DNA from: Peribacillus frigoritolerans | Lineage (GTDB): Bacteria; Bacillota; Bacilli; Bacillales; DSM-1321 | Length of the DNA: 64,000 bases | Direction of reading: 5' to 3' | NCBI RefSeq assembly: GCF_040250305.1 | Contig: NZ_CP158190.1 | Location: forward strand, 3,752,001 to 3,816,000 | Shown: positions 8,269 to 15,241 of the stretch, piece by piece | Layout: the number at the start of each line of letters is the position of its first letter | How positions within the stretch are numbered: position 1 is the stretch's first letter | Notes under the pieces: model-generated | The model's database searches: none | What the model saw: only the letters and a program-made list of their open reading frames with translations | Told to the model about the DNA's origin: nothing | Translations under genes and position numbers: made by a program

Positions 8269-9969
8269 ATGAAAGCAAATGAAATTGTTACCGTACTAAA
8301 TCAGTTTAAAGATTCCAGTTATCAAAAGGGGTTGATAGACGGTACTTGGGGAATTGGAAAGACTAAATATGTTGAAGATTTTAAAGATGCATATATAGAT
8401 GCTTGTTATGTATCACTGTTTGGAAAAAAAGATATTGAGAGTATAATTCAAGAAATATATTTTCAAATTGTTGATAGCGTACCAAAAGGGAAGTTAAAAA
8501 AACACTTTAGTGTGTGGAGAGAAAAACTTAATAATATCAACGTTCGTTTTTACGGCTTTTCTATCTCCGTTCCACTAATAGAAAACTTACATAAAACCTT
8601 GTACAAAGAATTAAATAAGAAAAACACATACATTATTATCTTAGATGATTTAGAAAGAAAGCATGAATCACTTAATATCAAAGAAGTATTAGGTTTAATT
8701 GATGGACTTGCTAAAATAGAAAAGATAAAAACTGTACTTATTGCTGCTACAGACCAACTAAAAGGGGAAGATGAAAGAACATTTAAAGATTATAAAGAGA
8801 AAGCTATCGATAAGTCATTTACAATAGATGAATACGCAGATGAAGCACCTGTAAAAATCCTGGGTGAACAGGTGTGGAATGTAATAGGTAAGTATTCTGA
8901 TGACTTTAAATTTAAAAATTTGAGGACATTTAAAAAAACTGACCTATTTATTAAAGAAGTAATTAAAGTTATTGGAGAAGATAAATTTACCGAAAAATTT
9001 ACTAAAGATGATGTATGCCGAATGTGTTTTGCTACTATTTTCTTTAAAGTTGAACATAAAAGTGAGATGAAATTATTAGATACTGAAGGAGATGCAAGTG
9101 ACTTCAAAAATACTTATTATAAAAGTAGCGATGCTGGAGTTATTGAGTATTTATGTAACCATATTTTAAAAAATTCTTTAGATAATACTCAAAGTAAAAC
9201 TGTATTTCATCATATTATAAAGTGGTATGACACAGGCACTTTCCCAAAAGAAACCTTATTTAATTTAATTTCTTCAATTAACAATTATGAGGAGAAACCA
9301 AAAAACTTCTATTCTTCAGAACAGGAGATTCTTAACGTAATTGACAATACAAAAGAGTACTTAAGAAATCTAAACGGAACTGAAAAAATAGATGAAATTG
9401 TAAGAAATATTTCTACCGCATTTGCATGGTGTGAGGTATTGTCCATTGATTTTGGATTAAGTGGAGATGAAATCATATCTTTGGCAAACAAAAATATTTC
9501 AAATAGTATCGACTTAGATACAGGTCTTTTTCATAATGAATTAGATTCTATAGGTGTAGAAAGCGGTGAAGCAAGAAATATTATCAATTCTTTAAATAAA
9601 GCATTAAAATTTGAGTATTATGAACAGTTGATAATACAAATCAAAAATAGTTATGTTGATGGTTCTTACAACGTTTCTTACTTAAGACAACTCAATGTTG
9701 TAATTAATTCAATTGTTGATGAAAAGTTTAGAGATAGCTTTATAAAAAATTTAAGTGACAATCAATTCTTTTTCCCTATACCTTCTGGGAGAATTTCCGA
9801 AGACCTTTGGACATGGTGTCACCAAATTAATAAACTTATAAAAGATTTTGACAGACGATGGGAATTAAAAAATTATTATGATGATTTTAAAAATTACATT
9901 AACGGTTTAGACGTAGTTCAAGATGATAAATTACTTCAACATAGGTTAAAAACTTTATTTAATAGATAA
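8269..9969 (+). CDS. KAP-family P-loop NTPase
   Basis: 566-residue predicted ATPase. Walker A is GTWGIGKT (residues 25-32), at the very N-terminus as in KAP NTPases. Walker B is YIIILDDLER (121-130), followed by a VLIAATDQ strand (about 156-163) and YKEKAIDKSFTID, resembling the KAP sensor region. The C-terminal 350 residues are helical and charged with no recognised domain. KAP proteins include the phage-exclusion protein PifA and often act with membrane helices. Here the helices are supplied by the preceding gene rather than inserted in the NTPase. The gene is followed immediately by a strong terminator. An antiphage role is inferred from family and location. Confidence 0.8.
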   Translation: MKANEIVTVLNQFKDSSYQKGLIDGTWGIGKTKYVEDFKDAYIDACYVSLFGKKDIESIIQEIYFQIVDSVPKGKLKKHFSVWREKLNNINVRFYGFSISVPLIENLHKTLYKELNKKNTYIIILDDLERKHESLNIKEVLGLIDGLAKIEKIKTVLIAATDQLKGEDERTFKDYKEKAIDKSFTIDEYADEAPVKILGEQVWNVIGKYSDDFKFKNLRTFKKTDLFIKEVIKVIGEDKFTEKFTKDDVCRMCFATIFFKVEHKSEMKLLDTEGDASDFKNTYYKSSDAGVIEYLCNHILKNSLDNTQSKTVFHHIIKWYDTGTFPKETLFNLISSINNYEEKPKNFYSSEQEILNVIDNTKEYLRNLNGTEKIDEIVRNISTAFAWCEVLSIDFGLSGDEIISLANKNISNSIDLDTGLFHNELDSIGVESGEARNIINSLNKALKFEYYEQLIIQIKNSYVDGSYNVSYLRQLNVVINSIVDEKFRDSFIKNLSDNQFFFPIPSGRISEDLWTWCHQINKLIKDFDRRWELKNYYDDFKNYINGLDVVQDDKLLQHRLKTLFNR

Positions 9970-9974
9970 CTAAC

Positions 9975-10001
9975 GAGGACATTACTAAAGTCCTCTTTTT
10001 T
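9975..10001 (+). terminator. Terminator of the KAP operon
   Basis: GAGGAC and GTCCTC arms with a 9-nt loop, then six T. Starts 6 nt after the KAP stop codon. Confidence 0.88.
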
Positions 10002-10040
10002 ATTTCCAAAAAGGCTAAGATTAGAGATTGATTAGAAGTT

Positions 10041-10075
10041 GGTTGTCCAGTTCTTGAGGATAACCTTCTTTTTTT
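10041..10075 (+). terminator. Second terminator-like hairpin in series
   Basis: GGTTGTCC pairs with GGATAACC (one G-U) around a 9-nt loop, followed by TTCTTTTTTT. No gene lies between it and the KAP terminator, so it may end a short RNA. Confidence 0.6.
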
Positions 10076-10291
10076 ATGCTGAGGTACGATTTTCATACCC
10101 GAATAAGACTTAATTAATAATACTTAATATAAAAAGACTTAATATATTAGAGATGAAAAGCTAAAGCTTTTAATTGATTATTGATTGATTATGAATCTAT
10201 AAAGGAATACCCGTTATAAGTGATAGATATATGAAATAGAAGAGAAAACGGTAAAGCCTTTAGAAAGAAAGAATAAGTAATAACTGCCCTG

Positions 10292-10319
10292 CCCTGCCAA
10301 TAACGGTGGGGATTTTTTA
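10292..10319 (+). terminator. Third terminator-like hairpin in series
   Basis: CCCTGCC pairs with GGTGGGG (two wobble pairs) around a 6-nt loop, followed by ATTTTTTA. About 215 nt of gene-free sequence precedes it. Confidence 0.6.
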
Positions 10320-10445
10320 TTTTTAAATTATTTTACGATTCAATGTCCCATAGCTTACGGTCACACTTGTTTAATTAGTATAGGGATTAAAAAGACCCTT
10401 AATAAATACTTAAATTTAATTACCAATAATTACATGCTGCTTAAT

Positions 10446-10497
10446 TGTCCCATCCCTGACAATCAGACTTTATTTATATAGTAAGAGAACAAATAAA
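10446..10497 (+). repeat. Duplicated leader/promoter block, copy 1
   Basis: TGTCCCAT at 10446-10453, then a 34-bp segment (10464-10497) identical to copy 2. It contains TTTATTTATATAGTAAGAG, plausibly a phage-type promoter or transcript start. The downstream sequence has a ribosome-site-like CGGAGA and a short TTG frame only. Confidence 0.8.
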
Positions 10498-11039
10498 TTA
10501 CAACTTAATATTACGGAGAACTTTGAAGCTGAAAGTTAACTCCTTTATCAAATAACTACAAGGGTACTAGTAAGCCCGATGCATAAAGTTTACTAGATGG
10601 GCAATTTGTCCATGTTGGGGATTTTAATATTTACCCTGTTGAGAATTAACTCACAAATAAATATTGGAGAAGGCTGTTGAAGAACAGTTAGTAATTGAGG
10701 AATTGACTATATTACTTTTACTTCGTGGATGTCAATTTACTAGTAGGATATTTGTCTCTTCTAACTTAAAGAATTCACCGTTTAGTAATACATATAGATG
10801 TTAACAAACGGTTGATTAATAAAAGAGATTAAGAGATTAAAACATTGGCTTCGCCAGTCTTTTGACCTTCTAAATATAACTATTAAATAGATATAGCCGT
10901 TACTAGATAAAACATTATACGATATGTCCCATTTTCCTAACTTTATGGGAGTTTGAACAGGACATGTATTTAAAAGATATTGAAGTATTAGAGGTAAAAC
11001 ATATTTTTTAAAAAATAATTTAAAAAAGTTTTAGATTGT

Positions 11040-11090
11040 TGTCCCAAACCTACAAACAGACTTTATTTATATAGTAAGAGAACAAATAAA
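11040..11090 (+). repeat. Duplicated leader/promoter block, copy 2
   Basis: TGTCCCA at 11040-11046, then the same 34-bp segment (11057-11090), in the same order and orientation as copy 1. It ends 30 nt before the ATG at 11121, so it is probably that gene's promoter and leader. Confidence 0.8.
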
Positions 11091-11120
11091 ATAAAACATT
11101 AAACTAAGGAGTTGAAAATA

Positions 11121-11459
11121 ATGAGAGTCGTATCCTATGGAAAGGTAAAGATTGAATTGGAATTACATGAATCATTCCCGTTATATGCTGAAAAAGTGTT
11201 AAAAGAAAATACTGCCCCTGATAATCCCCGTTCTCCTAATATGCATCCCTCTTCATACAATATCCTCTTTGAAAAAGATATGCCTTGGTTTGACAAAGCA
11301 GCGATGAACAATGTTGGATGCATGAGTAGTTACAATAAACTTATGGTTCAAATGTCTAACCGTTTACACAATGCAAAGCATATTGAAGAAATTGATAAAA
11401 ATGTTAGGTCATATGATTTATTCAAGTATGAAACAGGTTTACTTAGATACGGTAGCTAG
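11121..11459 (+). CDS. Hypothetical island protein, 112 aa
   Basis: Not recognised. I take ATG 11121 as the start because AAGGAG lies 9 nt upstream; an in-frame TTG at 11112 abuts that site. The product begins MRVVSYGKVKIELELHESF. It is soluble, mixed-charge, has no membrane helix, and contains several Met/Asn-rich stretches (residues 35-85). It follows leader copy 2 and precedes the hairpin-rich region, so it shares its promoter with whatever RNA that region makes. No function assigned. Confidence 0.65.
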   Translation: MRVVSYGKVKIELELHESFPLYAEKVLKENTAPDNPRSPNMHPSSYNILFEKDMPWFDKAAMNNVGCMSSYNKLMVQMSNRLHNAKHIEEIDKNVRSYDLFKYETGLLRYGS

Positions 11460-11465
11460 GTAACC

Positions 11466-12135
11466 CCGTCCTGAAGATGACGGTATAAAAGCTTCTAGCA
11501 TTAGCAAGTGCTTAGTCCTAAGTCATTTTTATACCCTCCCTTTCTCTTTCTAGAAATCATTACAGGTTTACTCCTATTTTCCTGTAGTGGTTTCAATGAA
11601 GGTAGAAATACTTTCCTAAAATATCCGGCAATAAGCCGACAAGAGAGAGGAAAAGAGGTACACCTCCTTTAATTTAGTAGTTGTTTATTTTGCATTCTAA
11701 GGCAGAAACATCTTCAACATGTAAGGCATCCATTAATTTATTCCTAAACGGGACTAGTCACCCCAAACTATTTTAAAAGTACCTAATTGAGGGGAATCAT
11801 TGAATTCTTCTAAAGCGAACAATTAGGTACTTTCTAAAGTAGTTTTGAATACGAGATGGATATCCTCGTTAAAAGGTCTTTATGGTTATAGAGAATGGCG
11901 TGAAACATTTTCTTATGTGTTAGCTGTAATTGATTTCTGTTTGATACAAAGAACCCTCCAATTGTTTTGAAGAGGTTAAAAGCTTTATACAACAACCTTG
12001 ATTAATTGATTGTTGTGGGGACATTCAATTTAAAAATGTACTAGACGGAAACCATAGACACGTAAGTCTAGTACTTAACCTTACCCGATAGATTTAATTC
12101 TATTGGCTATACTGCACCTTCTTCGGAGGGTGTAG
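11466..12135 (+). ncRNA. Candidate large structured RNA (many hairpins, no reading frame)
   Basis: Stems on the + strand in order: CCGTC/GACGG (11466/11479); GGTATAAAA/TTTTATACC (11482/11527); CATTACAGG/CCTGTAGTG with one G-U (11558/11581); CGGC/GCCG (11626/11635); a long imperfect stem of about 25 bp, 11765-11789 with 11820-11845, whose inner 14 bp are perfect; ACGAG/CTCGT (11851/11865); ACAACAA/TTGTTGT (11989/12010); GTACTAGAC/GTCTAGTAC (12038/12066); CCGATAGA/TCTATTGG (12085/12099); and a 10-bp stem closed by a C(TTCG)G tetraloop (12112-12135). The last four are consecutive and end 47 nt before the next gene. A single RNA, several small RNAs or a 5-prime leader are all possible. Confidence 0.45.
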
Positions 12136-12182
12136 AAATATTTAATAGAATATAAACAATATAGAAAAGAGGATAAATTAAA

Positions 12183-12878
12183 ATGACAAAAGCAAATGAA
12201 ATGATTAAATTACAACAGCAGGTGCAACAATTATCTAAACAACTTCAGGCGAACAATGCATATAAACATTCTGCAATTCATAAACGGATTGAAGCTGAAG
12301 CGGAACGGTGGTTCGATAGCAAGGTAGCCGAGAAGGAAACGGCACAAGCACATAAACAATTCTTACAAGAAAACATTACAAAAATGATGTTAGGTAATCC
12401 ACAGCACCGAGAAGTAAGTATACTAAAAGTTGTTAATGGTGTACCTATGAGAGTTGCCACTGATAATATGGCTAATGTGGTAAAGGTTGAACCTATCAAA
12501 AGTTTTGGTGAATTGGATTACGGGGAACGTTCCCAACTAATGACAGAAAATAAGAAGTTATATACACGCTTAAAACACGAGGTATATAAACCTGAAATGA
12601 ATGACTTTCATGTTGATGTAATGGTCAGTGATGGTATTAAGTTTGATGAATGGTCTATTCTAGCTGATACACCACAGAAGCCTAGCCTAGAGGGTTTAAG
12701 CACGGAAGATTCCTCTAAGGTGCTAAGTGAGTATAGTAAAGCTACAGAAGCCCATACAGCCCGTTTAACAACATATCAAGCAACTAAGACATCCTATGAA
12801 ACGGGTGTTATGAATAACGATTTGAGAGAAGCAGAAAATAAGATTGAAACTATCACTAAAGAATTAAACGGGGAATAA
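12183..12878 (+). CDS. Coiled-coil island protein, 231 aa
   Basis: Not recognised. The start ATG has AAGAGG 11 nt upstream. Residues 1-30 are Gln/Leu-rich and heptad-like (MIKLQQQVQQLSKQLQANN); the last 60 residues are again helical and charged. The protein is hydrophilic, rich in Glu, Lys and Thr, with no membrane segment or Cys cluster. Phage scaffold or tail-associated proteins can look like this, but nothing specific supports that. It heads a short operon with the 48-aa membrane peptide 5 nt downstream. Confidence 0.7.
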   Translation: MTKANEMIKLQQQVQQLSKQLQANNAYKHSAIHKRIEAEAERWFDSKVAEKETAQAHKQFLQENITKMMLGNPQHREVSILKVVNGVPMRVATDNMANVVKVEPIKSFGELDYGERSQLMTENKKLYTRLKHEVYKPEMNDFHVDVMVSDGIKFDEWSILADTPQKPSLEGLSTEDSSKVLSEYSKATEAHTARLTTYQATKTSYETGVMNNDLREAENKIETITKELNGE

Positions 12879-12883
12879 TTGAA

Positions 12884-13030
12884 ATGGATAAACTAGAAAT
12901 AGTTGTTGCAGTAGTTTATCTATTAGCTATTTACAATATCGTTAAAACAATACTTTTAACAGTTAAACTAAAGAAGACAGAAGAGAAGATGGAAAAACGC
13001 CTAGAAGAGTTTTATGCACAACTTGGGTAG
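12884..13030 (+). CDS. Small single-helix membrane protein, 48 aa
   Basis: Begins MDKLEIVVAVVYLLAIYN, giving one membrane helix at about residues 5-25, and ends with a highly charged helix rich in Lys/Glu. It starts 5 nt after the previous stop, suggesting translational coupling; the upstream GGGGAA is a modest ribosome site. Its TAG stop falls inside the following terminator. The topology resembles small phage membrane proteins, but no family is recognised. Confidence 0.65.
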   Translation: MDKLEIVVAVVYLLAIYNIVKTILLTVKLKKTEEKMEKRLEEFYAQLG

Positions 13031-13056
13031 CCTTAATTGGTTGCCCTCTTTTTTTT
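13025..13056 (+). terminator. Terminator of the 12183-13030 operon
   Basis: GGGTAGCC and GGTTGCCC pair with wobble pairs around a 6-nt loop, then eight T. The stop codon of the upstream peptide lies in the left arm. Confidence 0.8.
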
Positions 13057-13086
13057 ATTTATAAACAGAAAAGGAATGAATAAATC

Positions 13087-13599
13087 ATGAAGGTAGAACA
13101 CAACAGGGTAGATTTAAAACTATCTGAAATAGAAATGAAGTTTTGTCATGCTTATGTAGCAAATATGAGAAACACATCAGAAACGGCTAGACAGATTAAT
13201 ATTAGCAGACCTACTTTAAATAAATGGTTGAAGAAACCGCATATTCAAGAATATTTAAATGTGTTAGGTGAAGCAGGTATTGCAGAATCTATTCTAACCT
13301 TTGATGAAGCAATGCAGATTCTAACGGGTATAGCTAGGGGAACTATTACAGAAGAAGTAATAAACTTTAAATCAGGTAAGATTGAAAAGACAATCCCCAA
13401 TACTATTTCTAAGAAGCAAGCCGTTGAACTGTATCTAAAAGCTACTGGACAGCTTGTACAGCGTATTGATATTACATCAGACTATGATAGACCTAAACCT
13501 AATGTAAATGACCTTACAACAATAGATATGGCTACTAAGAAGATTGCACCTCCTATTGATGCAGAGTTTGAAGAAATTGATACGGGTGATTTAAATTGA
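13087..13599 (+). CDS. Phage small-terminase-like helix-turn-helix protein
   Basis: 170 residues. The N-terminal segment reads LSEIEMKFCHAYVANMRNTS, then a helix-turn-helix (ETARQINISRPTLNKWLKK), then PHIQEYLNVLGE: the layout of small terminase subunits and phBC6A51-type phage HTH proteins. The C-terminal half includes KKQAVELYLKATGQL, the segment that in TerS proteins precedes the acidic tail, here IDAEFEEIDTG. TerS recognises packaging sites on phage DNA. No large terminase is present, so it might redirect a helper phage's packaging, as in phage satellites, or be a DNA-binding regulator. RBS AAAAGGAA lies 10 nt upstream. Confidence 0.72.
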   Translation: MKVEHNRVDLKLSEIEMKFCHAYVANMRNTSETARQINISRPTLNKWLKKPHIQEYLNVLGEAGIAESILTFDEAMQILTGIARGTITEEVINFKSGKIEKTIPNTISKKQAVELYLKATGQLVQRIDITSDYDRPKPNVNDLTTIDMATKKIAPPIDAEFEEIDTGDLN

Positions 13600-14063
13600 A
13601 CAGTGAAGGATATTTCATAAGCAAGTATAAAGATGATGAAGGTAATCTGATTCATGAAATTGACTTACATCATTACAACCCTACCGAAGATGAAGAAATA
13701 GATGATAATATGGTTATTGGTGATTTTAACGGTATCAGTATAACTTCTATAGCTGAATGGTATTTCAATACTAACAAGCTTCAAGGGAAGGTTAAACTAG
13801 GTTCTGATTCAAGGATAAGCTTACCTACTGTTCCATCATGGAAAGAACTTTCTAAACGGTATCCAGAAGGAAAGCTACTTAGAATTAAAGGTGAATACTT
13901 TGTTGTAACTAGCATTGATGTTGAAATAGTAACTGAAGCCTTTAAAGATAATACTTGGCAAGATACAGACCTATGGACAGCAACCGTTAATGTTAAGCCA
14001 TACGGTGTAGATGTTGCAGAAGATTGGATTAGTGTTGACTTAGATATTAACTGGAATGAATAA
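13596..14063 (+). CDS. Hypothetical acidic island protein, 155 aa
   Basis: The TTG start overlaps the preceding stop as TTGA, a typical coupling arrangement. The product is acidic, mostly beta-predicted, with many aromatic residues (ISVDLDINWNE at the C-terminus) and no membrane helix or known motif. It could be a partner of the terminase-like protein because of the overlap. It is followed directly by a terminator. Function unknown. Confidence 0.68.
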   Translation: MNSEGYFISKYKDDEGNLIHEIDLHHYNPTEDEEIDDNMVIGDFNGISITSIAEWYFNTNKLQGKVKLGSDSRISLPTVPSWKELSKRYPEGKLLRIKGEYFVVTSIDVEIVTEAFKDNTWQDTDLWTATVNVKPYGVDVAEDWISVDLDINWNE

Positions 14064-14064
14064 C

Positions 14065-14100
14065 AAAACCCCTTTCCCTTAATTGGATTAGGGGTTTTTT
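14065..14100 (+). terminator. Terminator after the terminase-like operon
   Basis: AAAACCCCT and AGGGGTTTT arms followed by a T-run, starting 2 nt after the stop codon. Confidence 0.85.
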
Positions 14101-14169
14101 TGTCTAAAATACTTACCAGTAATAACCTAATGTAATCTAATATAATCTGTTGTATTCTAAGTCTTGTAA

Positions 14170-14340
14170 GAGAGACACCTTATACAAGGTTCTTTATTAG
14201 CTTCAAGAAGTAATGCTAATAAGCTTGTGCATAGTGCTAAAACAGAAGCTGAACGTGAAATGTTTATAGAGTATAGAAATCATGTTATAGAAACAATGAA
14301 CTTAGTAAAGCTTTATAATAAGCTTGATAAAGTTATTTAA
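14170..14340 (+). pseudogene. Open frame without a start: probable gene remnant
   Basis: After TAA at 14167 the frame stays open for 56 codons to TAA 14338-14340. It encodes a plausible helical C-terminus ending YRNHVIETMNLVKLYNKLD. No ATG, GTG or TTG with a ribosome site opens the full segment; the first ATG is internal at about 14258. CTTGTA (14163) and TACAAG (14183) form an inverted pair at its front. I read it as the 3-prime end of a gene that lost its beginning; chance openness is possible. Confidence 0.35.
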
Positions 14341-14395
14341 AGGCATTGGGGAGAAATCCCCTCCTTACATATTCATTCTAAAGGAGGTTGCAAAA

Positions 14396-14569
14396 ATGGC
14401 TAAATCAAGTGTTTCATTGAAGGTTGCTGAAGAGGTTAAGGGAATGTTAGAGGAACTTAGGGTATTCTACAGTAAAGAAGTATCCGTTGATTTAAACACT
14501 AGTCAAACGGCTGAACGTATTATTAGATTAGCCTACTTAGATATGAAAGAAAAAAAGGCTGAGGATTAA
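14396..14569 (+). CDS. Small ribbon-helix-helix-like protein, 57 aa
   Basis: Starts MAKSSVSLKVAEEVKGML after an excellent AAAGGAGGT site 8 nt upstream. The pattern of a short beta segment (SSVSLKV) followed by two helices (EEVKGMLEELRVFY, then TSQTAERIIRLAYLDM) is that of RHH/CopG-type DNA-binding proteins. It may regulate island genes. It is the last gene of the island before the right junction, and an imperfect terminator hairpin (about 14550-14592) overlaps its end. Confidence 0.65.
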   Translation: MAKSSVSLKVAEEVKGMLEELRVFYSKEVSVDLNTSQTAERIIRLAYLDMKEKKAED

Positions 14570-14592
14570 AACTTCCCCAACCTTTCTTTTTG
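14550..14592 (+). terminator. Terminator at the right end of the island
   Basis: AAAGGCTGAGGA and TCCCCAACCTTT pair with two mismatches, followed by CTTTTT. It would stop island transcription before it reaches the convergent yqfB. Confidence 0.55.
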
Positions 14593-14724
14593 TTTATTTA
14601 TAACCACCTCTAAATAATTTCAAATGTATGAAATGAAAGAGGGTTCTAGCACAAAATTATAAGGGAATGAAAGTCTATTTTTTCAGGCTTTTAATGACGG
14701 GCTTAAAAAAGCCCAGGCTCCGAA

Positions 14725-15219
14725 TCACCTTCTGGATCTGTGAAGACTTCTCTTCGCCCTTGGCGGTCCCAGCACTTCTGACATGATGATGCCATCAATC
14801 AGCTGTTTTTTGCCAAAAGACGGTCCTTTGCGATAGACCGGACTGTTATTATCAGAAATCGTTGATGTAAGTTGATCCGCTTTCGCTTTTTGATATAAAC
14901 GCTCTTGATCGTACCTCTGCTGAAGCCGTCTAAGCTCCGTAATCCTTTTGTTCGCTTCGTTCTTCGTCTCATCGATCACTTCAACAGCCTGTGCTGCCTG
15001 GTGTTCGACTTTCCTTACGGGAGGAGGTGCATGCTTTTGCTGCTGATTCCCTTGCGGCATTTCACCTTGAAGCTCCCGCATGACCTCCTGCCATTTCTTT
15101 TTCGGAGGGGTGTTAGGATCTTGAGTCTGCTTTTTCTTTCCTAACATGGACGTTAAAACACCGATCAAGACAATGATAAGGAATGGGTTCTCGAGAAAGA
15201 AATCAATAAAATCTCCCAT
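14725..15219 (-). CDS. yqfB: YqfB-like protein, last gene of the floA operon
   Basis: 164 residues. The N-terminal membrane anchor (residues 4-26, FIDFFLENPFLIIVLIGVL) is followed by a Lys/Gln-rich, coiled-coil cytoplasmic tail. Named by position: it follows floA with 22 nt spacing, as yqfB does in B. subtilis; the sequence itself is poorly diagnostic. The start ATG has GGAAGG upstream. A GGGCTT/AAGCCC hairpin at 14700-14715 lies past its stop. The island lies just downstream, so the operon transcribes toward the element. Confidence 0.65.
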   Translation of the reverse strand: MGDFIDFFLENPFLIIVLIGVLTSMLGKKKQTQDPNTPPKKKWQEVMRELQGEMPQGNQQQKHAPPPVRKVEHQAAQAVEVIDETKNEANKRITELRRLQQRYDQERLYQKAKADQLTSTISDNNSPVYRKGPSFGKKQLIDGIIMSEVLGPPRAKRSLHRSRR

Positions 15220-15241
15220 TTAAAGACCTTCCTTCCCTGAC

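Larger units (their letters stand above)
9970..11120. other. 1.15-kb gene-free region with serial terminators and duplicated leaders
   Basis: I find no protein gene. The region holds three plus-strand terminator hairpins (9975, 10041, 10292), four copies of TGTCCCA (10344, 10446, 10925, 11040), and two copies of a 34-bp identical block (10464-10497 and 11057-11090). It also holds a pseudoknot-like arrangement (10567-10602), an inverted pair ACCGTTT/AAACGGT (10777/10806), and TCCCAT/ATGGGA (10927/10944). After the first 34-bp copy a site like CGGAGA precedes a TTG that opens only a 10-codon frame. The second copy leads into the 112-residue gene at 11121. Confidence 0.6.
4840..14674. mobile_element. 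Integrated element (about 9.8 kb) between yqfC and yqfB
   Basis: In B. subtilis yqfB and yqfC are neighbours; here about 9.8 kb separates them. The insert is AT-rich, every recognisable gene lies on + (the flanking backbone genes lie on -), and it opens with a large serine recombinase next to the left junction, as expected for an integrase beside attL. Other content: membrane protein plus KAP NTPase, small-terminase-like HTH protein, RHH-like protein and unknown small proteins. No capsid, tail, large terminase, replication or conjugation genes are visible. Exact ends are uncertain: ATGAAAGT occurs directly at 4855-4862 and 14667-14674 and could be the core, but 8 bp is weak evidence. Confidence 0.8.

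Noticed and set aside
14163..14188. CTTGTA/TACAAG inverted pair as an attachment site
   Set aside because: Found only once and inside the island, so it cannot be an attL/attR pair.
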